Shown here one piece after another: positions 1 to 8,789 of a DNA stretch of 21,452 nucleotides; within the stretch, counting starts at the first letter, position 1, and the number at the start of each line of letters is the position of its first letter. The DNA comes from DASRJX01 sp035649235 (GTDB lineage Bacteria > Acidobacteriota > Polarisedimenticolia > Gp22-AA2), in assembly GCA_035649235.1 (NCBI GenBank), contig DASRJX010000158.1, positions 1 through 21,452 on the forward strand. Reading direction: 5' to 3'. Both the position numbers and the translations under genes were made by a program. The notes under the pieces are model-generated. The model was not told where the DNA came from. It was given only the letters and a program-made list of their open reading frames with translations, and did no database searches.

Positions 1-1
1 C

Positions 2-877
2 TCCGGCGTCCTGCGCTCGAGGCATCTCGGGGTGCCGCTCGTCCTGGAGTTCAACGGCTCGGAGGTCTGGGTTGCGGATCACTGGGACCAGCCCTTCCGC
101 TTCAGGACGCTGTTCGAGAAGACGGAGGCGGCCAACCTGCGCCACGCCGACCTCGTCGTGGTGGTCTCGGACGTCCTGCGCGAGTCGCTCCTGGCCCGCG
201 GCGTCGAGGAGGAGCGCGTCCTGGTGCAGCCGAACGGGGTCGATCCGGAGCGCTACCATCCCGCCCTGGACGGATCGCCCCTGCGCCGGCGGCTGGGTCT
301 CGACGATCGGGTCGTGGTCGGGTTCATCGGCACCTTCGGCGTGTGGCACGGCGCCCCGGTCCTGGCGCGGGCCGCGCGGCGCGTCCTGGCGGAGCGCCCT
401 GAGGTCCGCTTCCTGTTCGTCGGCGACGGGAAGGACCGCAAGGAGTGCGAGGCGATTCTGGCGGATCAGGGCGGTCGCGTCGTGTTCACCGGGACCGTGC
501 CGCAGCAGGAGGGCCCGGAGCACCTCGCGGCCATGGACATCCTGGCGGCACCGCACGTCGAGAACCGCGACGGCAGCCGCTTCTTCGGGTCCCCCACGAA
601 GCTGTTCGAGTACATGGCGATGGGCCGGGGCATCGTCGCCAGCCGGCTGGAGCAGATCGGCGACGTGCTGCAGGACGCCGAGACGGCGCTCCTGGTACCG
701 CCCGGCGACGAGGGGGCACTGGCGCGTGCCGTGGTCCGCCTCATCGACGATTCCGAGCTCCGCCGCCGCCTGGGCGCGGCGGCGCGCCGCCGCGCGCTGC
801 TCAGCCATTCGTGGGAGGCGCACGTGCGCGGCATTGCCGGCCGGCTGGCCGATCGGGGTCTTCTGCGATGGAGTTGA
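2..877 (+). CDS. GT4-family glycosyltransferase, 5' end missing
   Basis: The frame is open from the left edge (first whole codon at position 2) to the TGA at 875-877, giving 291 visible residues. A GTG at 32 is in frame, but residues before it (SGVLRSRHLG) read as normal protein, so the true start lies upstream. The N-terminal acceptor lobe is partly lost; PLVLEFNGSEVW and the LVVVVSDVLRESL strand remain. The C-terminal donor-sugar lobe is complete: VGFIGTFGVWHG, then FLFVGDGKDR, then SPTKLFEYMAMG with the conserved Glu near visible residue 203, and a C-terminal ALARAVVRLIDD helix. These are GT4 (GT-B fold, retaining) hallmarks. The enzyme probably transfers a nucleotide-sugar-derived residue to a lipid-linked glycan on the cytoplasmic face. 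Donor and acceptor cannot be read from sequence. It lies at the head of the visible glycan operon, and the next gene begins at its stop codon. Confidence 0.9.
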   Translation, partial: SGVLRSRHLGVPLVLEFNGSEVWVADHWDQPFRFRTLFEKTEAANLRHADLVVVVSDVLRESLLARGVEEERVLVQPNGVDPERYHPALDGSPLRRRLGLDDRVVVGFIGTFGVWHGAPVLARAARRVLAERPEVRFLFVGDGKDRKECEAILADQGGRVVFTGTVPQQEGPEHLAAMDILAAPHVENRDGSRFFGSPTKLFEYMAMGRGIVASRLEQIGDVLQDAETALLVPPGDEGALARAVVRLIDDSELRRRLGAAARRRALLSHSWEAHVRGIAGRLADRGLLRWS

Positions 878-879
878 GG

Positions 880-2964
880 ATGAGCCTCCGCCACCCGCTC
901 GCCGCCGTACACGTGATGCGGCGGCGGGCTGGCCGGACGGTGCGGCGGCTCCGGGACCGCACGCTCCTGGTGCTGCCGGACGAGGCTGAGCTGCTGCGCG
1001 CGCTCGGAGGCCGGTACGGCACGCTCGACGAGGCGCTGCGCGCCATCGGGCGGCAGGGCGCTCCGTTCCTGCCGGAGGACCTGACGCGGGCGGCGATCCG
1101 CGCCTACTACGCTGGCCGACCCGCCGCCCGCGAGGCGCTGCTCGCGGCCGCCCGCCGGGCGCTCGATCACCGCTTCGATCTGCTCGGGTCGGGGCCGGTC
1201 GATCTGGGGCCGGAGATCCCCTGGCACGCCGACTTCAAGAGCGGACACGTCTACGACGCCTCGGCACATTTCGAGGATCTGCGCGATCAGGTGGTTTCGG
1301 AGTTCGGATGCGGCCGCGAGGTCAAGATCCCCTGGGAGCTGTCCCGCTGCCAGCATCTCCCGCTCCTCGGCCAGGCGTTCCGGCTCACGTCCGACCCGGC
1401 CTTTTTCGAGGAGTTCCGCTCGCAGATCGTCCACTGGATCGAGGCGAACGGGGTGGGGCGCGGCGTCAACTGGACCTGCACGATGGATGTCGCCATCCGC
1501 GCGGTCAACTGGATCTGGGCCGCTGTGCTGTTCGGCGAGCAGGTGGCCGCCGACCGCGAGCTCGGCTCGCTCCTCCTGCGGGCCCTTCTGGCGCACGGCC
1601 GGTTCATTGCCCGGACCCTCGAAGGGGGCGGCGGGAGGCCGGCGAGCATCCACGTCTACGCCGATCTCCTGGGCCTCCTGTTCCTCGGAGTGCTGTTCCA
1701 GGGGGCCCCCGAGGCGGACGACTGGCGATCGTTCGCCGTGGCCGCGATCGAGGCGGAGAACGACGACCAGACCTACGCGGACGGGGCCGATTACGAGGCC
1801 TCGATCGCCTGCCACCGCCTGATGACCGAGATGACTCTCACGGCGCTCATCGTGATGGAGCGCTCCGGTCTGTGGCGGCCGCTGCTCCACGAGCGGGCGC
1901 GGCTCATGGCGGGCTTCGTGGCGCACTACCTGAAGCCTTCGGGGATGGCGCCACAGGTCGGGGACAACGACGACGGCCGGCTGCAGATCCTGGGAGAGCA
2001 TGGCGCCGATCGGCGTGACCACCGGTCTCTCCTGGCGGTGGCCGGCAGCCTCTTCAACGATCCGGCGCTCCTGGCCCTGGCGGAGGATCGGACCGAGGAG
2101 GCGCTGTGGCTCCTCGGACCCGGCCAGCTGCAGCGGGTCCTCGACGAGAGCCGCGTCATGCAGGTCTCCATGACGGGAGCCCTCTTCCCGCAGGCGGGCG
2201 TGGCGGTGCTCCGCCACGGCGATCTCTACGCCATCCTGGACGCGGGCACGGTCGGCCTGCGCGGCCAGGGAGCGCACGCCCACAACGACACCCTGTCGGT
2301 CGAGATGCAGGCCGGCGGGGAGGATCTGATCGTCGATCCGGGAACCGGCGCCTACACCCCGGACCTGGCGGTCCGGAACGCCTTCCGATCGACCGCGGCC
2401 CACAACACGGTCCGGGTCGACGGCGAGGAGATCAATCCGCTGCCGGGAACCCCCTTCGCGCTCACAGGCTGTGACCGCCCGGCCATCAAGCGGGCGCTGT
2501 TCCGCCGGAACTTCGATCTGATCGAGGCGGAGCACCAGGGCTACATGCGGCTCCCGGATCCGGTGCGGCACCGCCGCGTCCTGCTCCTGAATCGCGTCGC
2601 CCGCCACTTCGTGATCGAGGACCGGCTGGAGGGCATGGAGCGTCACCGCCTCGAGTGGTTCTTCCACCTGGCGCCGGGCACCGACGTGTCGCTCCAGGAC
2701 GGGGCACCGGTCCTGCGCGGGCGCGCCGGGCGCGTCCGGTTCGCGCTCGAAGGCTCGCTCCTGCCCGAAGGCGCCCGCCTCCGGCTGGCGCCGGATCGCT
2801 TCTCACCCGGTTACGGCCGGATCGTGCCCTCCCGGACGCTGGTCTGCGACTGGGAGGGGAGGCTTCCAGTGACGGCGCGCTTCGTGCTGTCGCTGTCCGA
2901 GCCCCGCGAGCCGGCGCCCGGGGATCGGGTCGGGACGCCGGCCGCGTCGGAGGGGCTGGCATGA
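880..2964 (+). CDS. Heparinase II/III-like polysaccharide lyase
   Basis: This 694-residue protein has the layout of the heparinase II/III family: an all-helical N-terminal toroid (roughly residues 100-400) and a C-terminal beta-sandwich (roughly 430-680). Visible motifs are WHADFKSGHVYD (from residue 115), KIPWELSRCQHLPLLGQAF, NWTCTMDVAIRAVNW, GADYEASIACHR (Tyr near 305), HAHNDTLS (His466/His468) and AAHNTVRVDG. The family cleaves uronic-acid-containing polysaccharides by beta-elimination with Tyr/His catalysis, so the surrounding operon may make an acidic polymer that this enzyme trims or releases. I see no convincing signal peptide, so a cytoplasmic or non-classical location is possible. 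I chose the ATG at 880 because GGAG at 870-873 lies 6 nt upstream; an ATG at 868, overlapping the previous stop, is the alternative. It ends in an ATGA overlap with the next gene. Family confidence is high; the substrate is unknown. Confidence 0.88.
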   Translation: MSLRHPLAAVHVMRRRAGRTVRRLRDRTLLVLPDEAELLRALGGRYGTLDEALRAIGRQGAPFLPEDLTRAAIRAYYAGRPAAREALLAAARRALDHRFDLLGSGPVDLGPEIPWHADFKSGHVYDASAHFEDLRDQVVSEFGCGREVKIPWELSRCQHLPLLGQAFRLTSDPAFFEEFRSQIVHWIEANGVGRGVNWTCTMDVAIRAVNWIWAAVLFGEQVAADRELGSLLLRALLAHGRFIARTLEGGGGRPASIHVYADLLGLLFLGVLFQGAPEADDWRSFAVAAIEAENDDQTYADGADYEASIACHRLMTEMTLTALIVMERSGLWRPLLHERARLMAGFVAHYLKPSGMAPQVGDNDDGRLQILGEHGADRRDHRSLLAVAGSLFNDPALLALAEDRTEEALWLLGPGQLQRVLDESRVMQVSMTGALFPQAGVAVLRHGDLYAILDAGTVGLRGQGAHAHNDTLSVEMQAGGEDLIVDPGTGAYTPDLAVRNAFRSTAAHNTVRVDGEEINPLPGTPFALTGCDRPAIKRALFRRNFDLIEAEHQGYMRLPDPVRHRRVLLLNRVARHFVIEDRLEGMERHRLEWFFHLAPGTDVSLQDGAPVLRGRAGRVRFALEGSLLPEGARLRLAPDRFSPGYGRIVPSRTLVCDWEGRLPVTARFVLSLSEPREPAPGDRVGTPAASEGLA

Positions 2965-5138
2965 GACAGGTGCTGCTGCGCGACGGAAGGGCGGTGGTGG
3001 AGGAGGTTCCCGCTCCCGCCCTCGAGCCGGGACGTGTCCTGGTGCGCACGGCGTTCTCCGTCCTGAGCGCCGGAACCGAGCGCGACATCCTTGCGGCGAC
3101 CGAATCGCCGGCGCTCCTGGCGCAGGCGGCGGACCCCGACCGGCTGCGGCGCGCCCTGGGCATCCTCAAGCAGGAGGGGCCGGCCGGCCTCCTCGAGCGG
3201 CTTCGGGCCCGCCGCGCGCCGGCCGAGGCCGCGCCGGGCTATGCGGCCTCTGGCCGGGTCGTCGCGGTCGGGAAGGGCATCGCCGATCTTCCGCCCGGCA
3301 CCTCGGTCGCCTGCGCGGGCGTCGGCTACGCCTGCCACGCCGAGAGCCTGTCGGTGCCGAGGAACCTGGTGGTGCCGGTGCCGGCCCGCGTGCCTCTGGA
3401 GGAGGCGGCCTTCGCGACACTGGGGGCCATCGCGCTGCAGGGCGTGCGCCGGGCCCGGATCGAGATCGGCGAGTGTGCCGTGGTGCTCGGCCTCGGTCTC
3501 GTCGGCACGATCGTCGCCCAGATCCTGCGCGCCGCGGGGGCCGTGGTGCTGGGCTTCGACGCCGACAGCGCGCGCGCCGCGCGGGCCAGAGCGCTCGGCT
3601 TCGAGGCGCACGATCTCGCGTCCCGCGACCCGCGCGACGAGGTGCCACGCGCCACCGGCGGCCTGCTGGCGGACACGGTTCTGGTCTGCGCCGCCTCGAG
3701 AGGGAGCGAGGTGACGAACCTCGCCCTGCGCCTCTCCCGCAAGAAGGGCCGGGTCGTCCTGGTCGGCGTGGTTGGCCTCGATATCGACCGCGCGTTGATG
3801 TACGAGAAGGAGCTCGACCTGCTCATGAGCACCTCCTACGGGCCGGGTCGCTACGACCCGGCCTACGAGGAGAAGGGCCTCGACTACCCCCTCCCCTACG
3901 TCCGCTGGACCGAGAACCGGAACATGGCCGCCTTCCTCGGGCTCCTGGCTGCCGGGAGCGTGCAGCTGCGGCCGATCATCGATCGCGTGCTGCCGCTCCA
4001 GGAGGCGGCCCACGCGTACGAGCTGATCGGAGAGGGGACCGAGCCCCGGCCGCTCGGAGTCCTCCTGAGCTATGGCGAGACGCCGGCGGATGAGACCCGC
4101 GCCGCCGGCGCCGGGACGCCTCCTGGGCTCCGTGGTGCTTCGGTCGAAGACGCCGTCGACCCGGTCCCTGCCGAGGCCGCGTCGATCGGGGTGGCCCTGT
4201 GCGGCGCTGGCGCCTTCGTCAAGGCGGCGCACCTGCCCGCCCTGCGGGGCTCGCGAGCCTTCGCCATCCGGGCCGTGGTCGCGGGGACGCCGAAGAGCGC
4301 CCGCGAGACCGCGCGCCGCTTCGCGATTCCGCTGGCGGCGACGGATCTCCAGCAGGCGCTCGAGGATCCGGCCGTCCACCTCGTGCTCGTCGGCACGCGT
4401 CATCACCAGCACGCCTCGCAGATCCTGAGGTCGCTGCGCTCCGGGCGCCATGTCCTGGCGGAGAAACCGCTCTGCCTCGACGAGCAGGATCTTCCGGGAC
4501 TGCTGCAGGAGGCGAGGACGGCGCGACGCCTCCTGGCCGTCGGCTTCAACCGCCGCTACAGCGCCCTGGCGCGGCGCGCGCGCGAGGTCCTGCGCCAGGT
4601 GCGCGGGCCCTCCGTCTCTCTCTACCGGGTGAACGCCGGGGCGCTGCCGGCCACGCACTGGGTCCAGGATCCGGAGCAGGGGGGCGGCCGGATCCTGGGG
4701 GAGTGCTGCCACTTCGTCGACCTGCTCCTGTTCCTCATCGAAGAGGCGGTCGAGGGGATCGAGGCGCGCGCCCTGCCGTCCGACGGAAGCGGGGTCGTGC
4801 AGAGCGACTCGTTCGCCGCGACCTTCCTGTTCCGCGGCGGGTCGCGCGCCGTGCTCGTCTACACCGGTCTCGGCGACCCCGGCCTCCCGAAGGAGAGGCT
4901 GGAGATCTTCAAGGGAGGCGCCGCCCTGGCGCTGGACGACTTCCGGAGCCTGTCGGTGCACGGCGGCCCGGGCGGCTCGCTGGCGCTGCCGCAGCAGGAC
5001 AAGGGGATCACCGCGCAGTGGGAGGCCGTGGAGCGGAGGCTGCGGGGGGAGCCGTCGGAGGTGATCTCCCTCGCCGAGATCGAGGCGGCGATGCGGGCCA
5101 CCTTCCAGCTCGACCGTGCGGTCCGGGGGGAGAGATGA
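2961..5138 (+). CDS. Bi-domain oxidoreductase: MDR dehydrogenase fused to Gfo/Idh/MocA
   Basis: The protein has 725 residues in two catalytic modules. Residues 1 to about 370 form a medium-chain dehydrogenase-like domain with an N-terminal VLVRTAFSVLSAGTERD segment, a Rossmann GLGLVG at 177-182 and a C-terminal RPIIDRVLPLQEAAHAYE. I see no structural zinc Cys cluster. After a low-complexity linker (about 375-405), a Gfo/Idh/MocA domain begins with GVALCGAGAFVKAAHLPAL (Gly415) and carries the family EKP motif at 501-503, then GFNRRYSALA and GGGRILGECCHFVDLL. This fusion is a known architecture in polysaccharide clusters, often beside a heparinase-like gene as here. It probably performs NAD(P)-dependent redox chemistry on a nucleotide sugar or sugar acid; the exact reaction is unknown. 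The start overlaps the previous stop (ATGA), with GGAGGGG at 2949-2955 as the ribosome binding site. Confidence 0.9.
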   Translation: MRQVLLRDGRAVVEEVPAPALEPGRVLVRTAFSVLSAGTERDILAATESPALLAQAADPDRLRRALGILKQEGPAGLLERLRARRAPAEAAPGYAASGRVVAVGKGIADLPPGTSVACAGVGYACHAESLSVPRNLVVPVPARVPLEEAAFATLGAIALQGVRRARIEIGECAVVLGLGLVGTIVAQILRAAGAVVLGFDADSARAARARALGFEAHDLASRDPRDEVPRATGGLLADTVLVCAASRGSEVTNLALRLSRKKGRVVLVGVVGLDIDRALMYEKELDLLMSTSYGPGRYDPAYEEKGLDYPLPYVRWTENRNMAAFLGLLAAGSVQLRPIIDRVLPLQEAAHAYELIGEGTEPRPLGVLLSYGETPADETRAAGAGTPPGLRGASVEDAVDPVPAEAASIGVALCGAGAFVKAAHLPALRGSRAFAIRAVVAGTPKSARETARRFAIPLAATDLQQALEDPAVHLVLVGTRHHQHASQILRSLRSGRHVLAEKPLCLDEQDLPGLLQEARTARRLLAVGFNRRYSALARRAREVLRQVRGPSVSLYRVNAGALPATHWVQDPEQGGGRILGECCHFVDLLLFLIEEAVEGIEARALPSDGSGVVQSDSFAATFLFRGGSRAVLVYTGLGDPGLPKERLEIFKGGAALALDDFRSLSVHGGPGGSLALPQQDKGITAQWEAVERRLRGEPSEVISLAEIEAAMRATFQLDRAVRGER

Positions 5139-6364
5139 AAGTCCTGATGTGGGAGCACTTCGCCCCGGGCGGTCCGCTCCGCGTCGGCGGCCACCACGTC
5201 GCCGCACGGTTCCTGGACGATGGCGCGCAGGTCGCCTGGTGCGCCGGTCCGGTCTCCCCCGTCAACTTCTTCAAGACGAACGACGAGACGCGCGCGCGCC
5301 TGGACCTCTGGCGCCGGGGAGGGGCGCGCCTCCACGAAGGCCGCATGTTCACCTACGCGCCGATGACGCTCCTCCCGTGGCGCCGCCGGCCCCTTCTCGA
5401 TAGCCGCGCGGTCGCCCGCCTCACCTTGCGGGCCACCTGGCCCCGTTTCGACCGGCTGCTGGCGCGGGCCGGATTCGCCCGGCCCGACCTGCTGTGGATG
5501 GAGCCGGGGGCGCCGCTCCTCGCCCTCCTGGACGGGATCCCGCACGCGGCCTCCGTCTACCGCATGTGCGACGACACGGCCGCCTTCCCCGACACGCCGC
5601 GGAGCTTCGCCCGCATCGAGCGGGAGGTCTGCCGGCGCGTCGACCTGGTGCTGGCGACCGCGCGGAGCCTGGAGAGGCGGGCGCGTGAGATGGGAAGCCG
5701 CGCGGTCCTCTACCTTCCGAACGCCTGCGATCCGGAGCCCTTCGCGCGCCGCCCGAAGGAGGAGCCGGCGGATCTCGGGGGGGTCCAGCGGCCGCGGGCC
5801 GTCTACGCCGGGGCCCTCGATTCCTGGCTGGACGTGGATCTCCTGGCCGATGCGGCCCGGCGCCTGCCGCGCTGGAGCTTCGTCCTGATCGGGCCGGTGC
5901 GCGCCGATCTCTCCCCTCTGACGGCCTGTCCCAATGTCCGGGTCCTCGGCCCACGCGCCTACCTCTCGCTTCCGGGGTATCTGGCGGCTGCCGACGCCGG
6001 TATCGTGCCGTTCCGCCTGTCGCCGCTGACGCACGCCATCCACGCGATCAAGATCTACGAGTATTGCGCCGCGGGCCTCCCGGTCGTGGCCACGCCGATG
6101 GAGGAGACCGTGGCCATGGGGGCGCCGCTTCTGCTGGCCGACGGCGGCGAGGCGTTCGCGGCGGCGCTCGAGTCGACGCGCGCGGCCGGCGGCCAGGAAG
6201 CGCGCGCGGCGCGCCAGGCCTTCGCGCGCCGGAACACCTGGGACATCCGCTACGAGACCCTGCGCGCCGCCCTGCCGGAGTGCGCTCGGCCACGTGCGGC
6301 AGGGACCGTCGCACGATCCTCGCGGGCGCCACGGCTCAGGAGCGCCGCCGGAGGTGCTGCTTGA
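5135..6364 (+). CDS. Glycosyltransferase, GT-B fold (GT4-like)
   Basis: This 409-residue protein starts MKVLMWEHFAPGG and has a Gly-rich loop, RVGGHHVAARF, typical of the N-terminal lobe of GT-B enzymes. YRMCDDTAAFPDTPRSF (from residue 142) and LVLATARSLERRAREMG resemble TuaH-type and related transferases. The donor lobe contains AVYAGALDSWLDVDLL, FVLIGPVRADLSPL and AIKIYEYCAAGLPVVATP, whose Glu (near 309) is the second Glu of a degenerate EX7E motif. It is predicted to be a cytoplasmic nucleotide-sugar-dependent glycosyltransferase in assembly of the cluster's glycan. Sugar specificity is unknown. The start overlaps the previous gene by ATGA. A purine-rich GGGGGGAGAG sits only 2-3 nt from the ATG, so translation may rely on coupling. 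The C-terminal 25 or so residues are low-complexity (Ala/Arg/Ser) and probably disordered. Confidence 0.85.
   Translation: MKVLMWEHFAPGGPLRVGGHHVAARFLDDGAQVAWCAGPVSPVNFFKTNDETRARLDLWRRGGARLHEGRMFTYAPMTLLPWRRRPLLDSRAVARLTLRATWPRFDRLLARAGFARPDLLWMEPGAPLLALLDGIPHAASVYRMCDDTAAFPDTPRSFARIEREVCRRVDLVLATARSLERRAREMGSRAVLYLPNACDPEPFARRPKEEPADLGGVQRPRAVYAGALDSWLDVDLLADAARRLPRWSFVLIGPVRADLSPLTACPNVRVLGPRAYLSLPGYLAAADAGIVPFRLSPLTHAIHAIKIYEYCAAGLPVVATPMEETVAMGAPLLLADGGEAFAAALESTRAAGGQEARAARQAFARRNTWDIRYETLRAALPECARPRAAGTVARSSRAPRLRSAAGGAA
6350..6355 (+). promoter_or_regulatory. Shine-Dalgarno site that decides a TTG start
   Basis: GGAGGT matches the anti-Shine-Dalgarno sequence and lies 5 nt upstream of the TTG at 6361. 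That TTG overlaps the preceding gene's TGA. This supports TTG over the ATG 18 nt downstream as the start of the GT4 gene. Confidence 0.7.
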
Positions 6365-7617
6365 CCCGGCCGGCCGGCATGCCTCCCGCCGCCGTGGCGC
6401 GCGCCGCCGCGGCGCCGCTCCTGGGCCCTGCGGTCGCAGCGGACAGGGGACGCATCGGCGCGGCGCGAGGCGTCCAGGGAGACCGGCGCATCAGGGTCCT
6501 GCATCTCATCTCCACCCTCGAGGCGGGCGGGACCGAGCTGGCCATGATCCGGCTGATCCGCAGCCTCGACCCGATGGCCTACCGCTTCCGGGTGGCGTGG
6601 CTCCGCGGCGAGCCGGCCCTGCTGAGGGAGGTCGAGGCGGCGACGGACGGTCGTCCTGTGCCGATCGGACTGCGGGCCAAAGCCGATCCGGGAGCGCTCC
6701 TGCGCCTCTGCCGGCTGGTGCGACAGGAGTGCTTTGACATCGTCCACACGCACATGGACCTGGCCGACTACTACGGCGCCGCGGCCGCACGCCTTCTGGG
6801 AACGGCTTTGGTGTCGAGCAAGCAGAACGCCGACGAGTTCCGCACCCGCCGCACGTGGAAGCGGACGCCCTTTCTGCTCCTGGAGCGTGCCTCCTACGCG
6901 GCGGCCGACGCCGTGATCGCAGTCTCGCAGGGTCTCGTCGACTTCCTCGAGAAGGCGGAGGCCCTGCCGCGCCACAAGACGGTGGTGATCGGCAACGGGG
7001 TGGATCCGGCCATCGCCTTCAAGGCCCCTCCGCGCGACGAGGCGCGACGGCTGCTCGGCCTCCCTCCCCGCGTCCCGGTCCTGGGCACGGCCGGCCGCCT
7101 GGCGGAGCAGAAGGGGCAGATCGATCTGTTGCGCGCCCTGCCTCCCATCCGGGCCGCGCTGCCCGGGGCCTGCCTGCTGATCGCGGGGGAGGGGCCGTTG
7201 CGCGGGGCGCTCGAAGAGGAAGCGCGGCGTCTCGGGCTGGGAGAGGCGGTGCGGTTCCTCGGCCACCGCAAGGACATCCTGTCGGTCCTGAAGAGTCTCG
7301 ACCTGTTCGTGCTGCCCTCCCTCTGGGAAGGGCTGCCGCAGGCCCTGCTCGAGGCGATGGCGCTGTCGCTGCCGGTCGTGGCCACGCGCTGCGTCGGTGT
7401 TGCGGAGACGGTCACGGACGGCGCGACCGGACGCCTCGTGCCGCCGCAGGACCCGGAAGCGATCGCGCGCGCCGCGATCGAAGTGCTGCGCGATCCGACG
7501 CTGGGACGCCGACTGGGAGAGGCAGGCCGGAGGGTGGTGCTCGAGCGCCACGCGCAGGACAAGGTCGCGGCGAGGGTCGATCGGCTGTACCGCGACATCC
7601 TGGAGCGCCGCCGATGA
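6361..7617 (+). CDS. GT4-family glycosyltransferase (TTG start)
   Basis: The protein has 418 residues if translation starts at the TTG at 6361. That codon overlaps the previous stop as TTGA, and a perfect GGAGGT lies 5 nt upstream (6350-6355). The in-frame ATG at 6379 is about 23 nt from that site and is less likely. After an Ala-rich N-terminal stretch of about 40 residues, the GT-B fold starts at IRVLHLISTLEAGGTELAM, a common GT4 opening. The donor lobe shows VLGTAGRLAEQKGQIDLL, LLIAGEGPLRGAL, FLGHRKDILSVL and WEGLPQALLEAMALSLPVV, an intact EX7E motif with Glu323 and Glu331. The predicted role is retaining transfer of a sugar to the growing lipid-linked glycan at the inner face of the membrane. 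Donor and acceptor are unknown. It belongs to the tightly overlapping glycan operon. Confidence 0.9.
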   Translation: MTRPAGMPPAAVARAAAAPLLGPAVAADRGRIGAARGVQGDRRIRVLHLISTLEAGGTELAMIRLIRSLDPMAYRFRVAWLRGEPALLREVEAATDGRPVPIGLRAKADPGALLRLCRLVRQECFDIVHTHMDLADYYGAAAARLLGTALVSSKQNADEFRTRRTWKRTPFLLLERASYAAADAVIAVSQGLVDFLEKAEALPRHKTVVIGNGVDPAIAFKAPPRDEARRLLGLPPRVPVLGTAGRLAEQKGQIDLLRALPPIRAALPGACLLIAGEGPLRGALEEEARRLGLGEAVRFLGHRKDILSVLKSLDLFVLPSLWEGLPQALLEAMALSLPVVATRCVGVAETVTDGATGRLVPPQDPEAIARAAIEVLRDPTLGRRLGEAGRRVVLERHAQDKVAARVDRLYRDILERRR

Positions 7618-8789
7618 GGCCAGCGAAGCCGCGCGTGCTGATGCTGACCGTCGGCTTTGGCGTGGGGGGCGCCGAGCAGCTCATCCTCGCGACGGCTCCC
7701 CGGTTGCGCGAGGCCGGCTTCGAGGTGACGGTCGCGGCCCTCAAGGGAAGCGGGCCGATCGCCCGCGAGCTCGAGGCCTGTGGCGTGCGCTGCGTCACCT
7801 TCGGAGGGCGCGGCCGCGGGGATGTGCGGGTCCTGGCGCGGCTGCTCCGGTTCCTGCGCGCGGAGCCGGTGTCGATCCTGCACTCGCATCTCTTCCCGGC
7901 GAACCTGGCGGCGCGGCTCGCCGGCCGCGCGGCCGGCGTGCCGATCGTCATCACCTCGCACCACGACACCCACGTCTGGGGCCGGCCGCATCACCGTTTC
8001 CTCGAGCGGCTCACCGCCGGCCTGTCCGACCGCGTCGTGGCCTGCTCGGACGCCGTCAGGCGGTACGTCGTGGAGTGCTACGGGCTGCCACCCGGGAAGG
8101 TGGTCACGCTGCGCAACGCCATCGTCGTTCCGGCGCTGCGCCACGACGAGGCGGCGCGCGCCAGACTGCGCGTGGGCCTCGGGGCAGGACCCGCGGACCG
8201 CCTGATCGGGACGCTCGGACGGCTGGAGGAGCCGAAGAAGGGGCTGTCGGTCTTTCTGCGCGCCGCGTCTCTCGTGCTACGCCAGTGCCCCGAGGCGCGC
8301 TTCGCCCTTGTTGGCGAGGGCCCGGCCCGCAGGGGACTCGAGCGCCTGGCGGCGCGGGAGGGCGTCGCGGAGCGCACGGTGTTCGCCGGCGAGCGGCGCG
8401 ACGTGATCGATCTCCTGAGTGCCTTCGACCTGTTCGTGCAGCCCTCGCGCTGGGAGGGATTCGGGCTGACGGTGCTCGAGGCGATGGCGGCCGGGCGTGT
8501 GGTCGTCGCCAGCAGCGTGGGGGGGATCCCGGAGATCGTCCGCGACGGCCGCGACGGCCTCCTCGTCCCTCCCGGCGACGCCTTGCGGCTCGCGGACGGC
8601 ATCCTGAGAACGCTCGGCGATCCCGATCTGGCGGCCCGGCTGGGGCGGTCGGGACGCGAGCGCGTCGAGGCGTCCTTCGGCATCGACGGGCTGGTGCGCG
8701 ACACCGCGGCGCTCTACCACGAGCTCCTCGAGGCGCAAGCGGAGGCGCGCGCCACGGCTCCGGCGGCGCCGCGGGGGAGGGCGGCATGA
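7614..8789 (+). CDS. GT4-family glycosyltransferase
   Basis: The protein has 391 residues. The N-terminal lobe opens with VLMLTVGFGVGGAEQLIL, the GGAE loop characteristic of GT4 enzymes, followed by ILHSHLFPANLAARLAG. A second lobe carries LIGTLGRLEEPKKGLSVFL, FALVGEGPARRGLERLA, VFAGERRDVIDLLSAFDLF and WEGFGLTVLEAMAAGRVVV, with the EX7E pair at Glu281 and Glu289. The closing GGIPEIVRDGRDGLLVPPGD is also typical of the family. This is a predicted cytoplasmic retaining glycosyltransferase acting on the same glycan as its neighbours; the sugar is not identifiable. The ATG overlaps the previous stop as ATGA, with GGAG at 7602-7605 eight nucleotides upstream. The gene lies directly upstream of the lipid-carrier phosphotransferase, overlapping it by ATGA. 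The C-terminal tail is Ala/Arg-rich. Confidence 0.92.
   Translation: MRPAKPRVLMLTVGFGVGGAEQLILATAPRLREAGFEVTVAALKGSGPIARELEACGVRCVTFGGRGRGDVRVLARLLRFLRAEPVSILHSHLFPANLAARLAGRAAGVPIVITSHHDTHVWGRPHHRFLERLTAGLSDRVVACSDAVRRYVVECYGLPPGKVVTLRNAIVVPALRHDEAARARLRVGLGAGPADRLIGTLGRLEEPKKGLSVFLRAASLVLRQCPEARFALVGEGPARRGLERLAAREGVAERTVFAGERRDVIDLLSAFDLFVQPSRWEGFGLTVLEAMAAGRVVVASSVGGIPEIVRDGRDGLLVPPGDALRLADGILRTLGDPDLAARLGRSGRERVEASFGIDGLVRDTAALYHELLEAQAEARATAPAAPRGRAA

Noticed and set aside
445..879. A start for the heparinase-like gene at 445.
   Set aside because: It would overlap the glycosyltransferase by more than 400 nt, and the extra residues are Arg/Gly/Pro-rich out-of-frame noise. The start at 880 has a GGAG site.
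1223..1238. A sigma-54 -24-like TGGCAC within the heparinase-like gene.
   Set aside because: No TTGC at the required spacing, and it lies inside a conserved coding motif.
466..2667. A long antisense open frame opposite the heparinase-like gene.
   Set aside because: The sense strand carries clear family motifs. The antisense product is a compositional shadow typical of GC-rich DNA.
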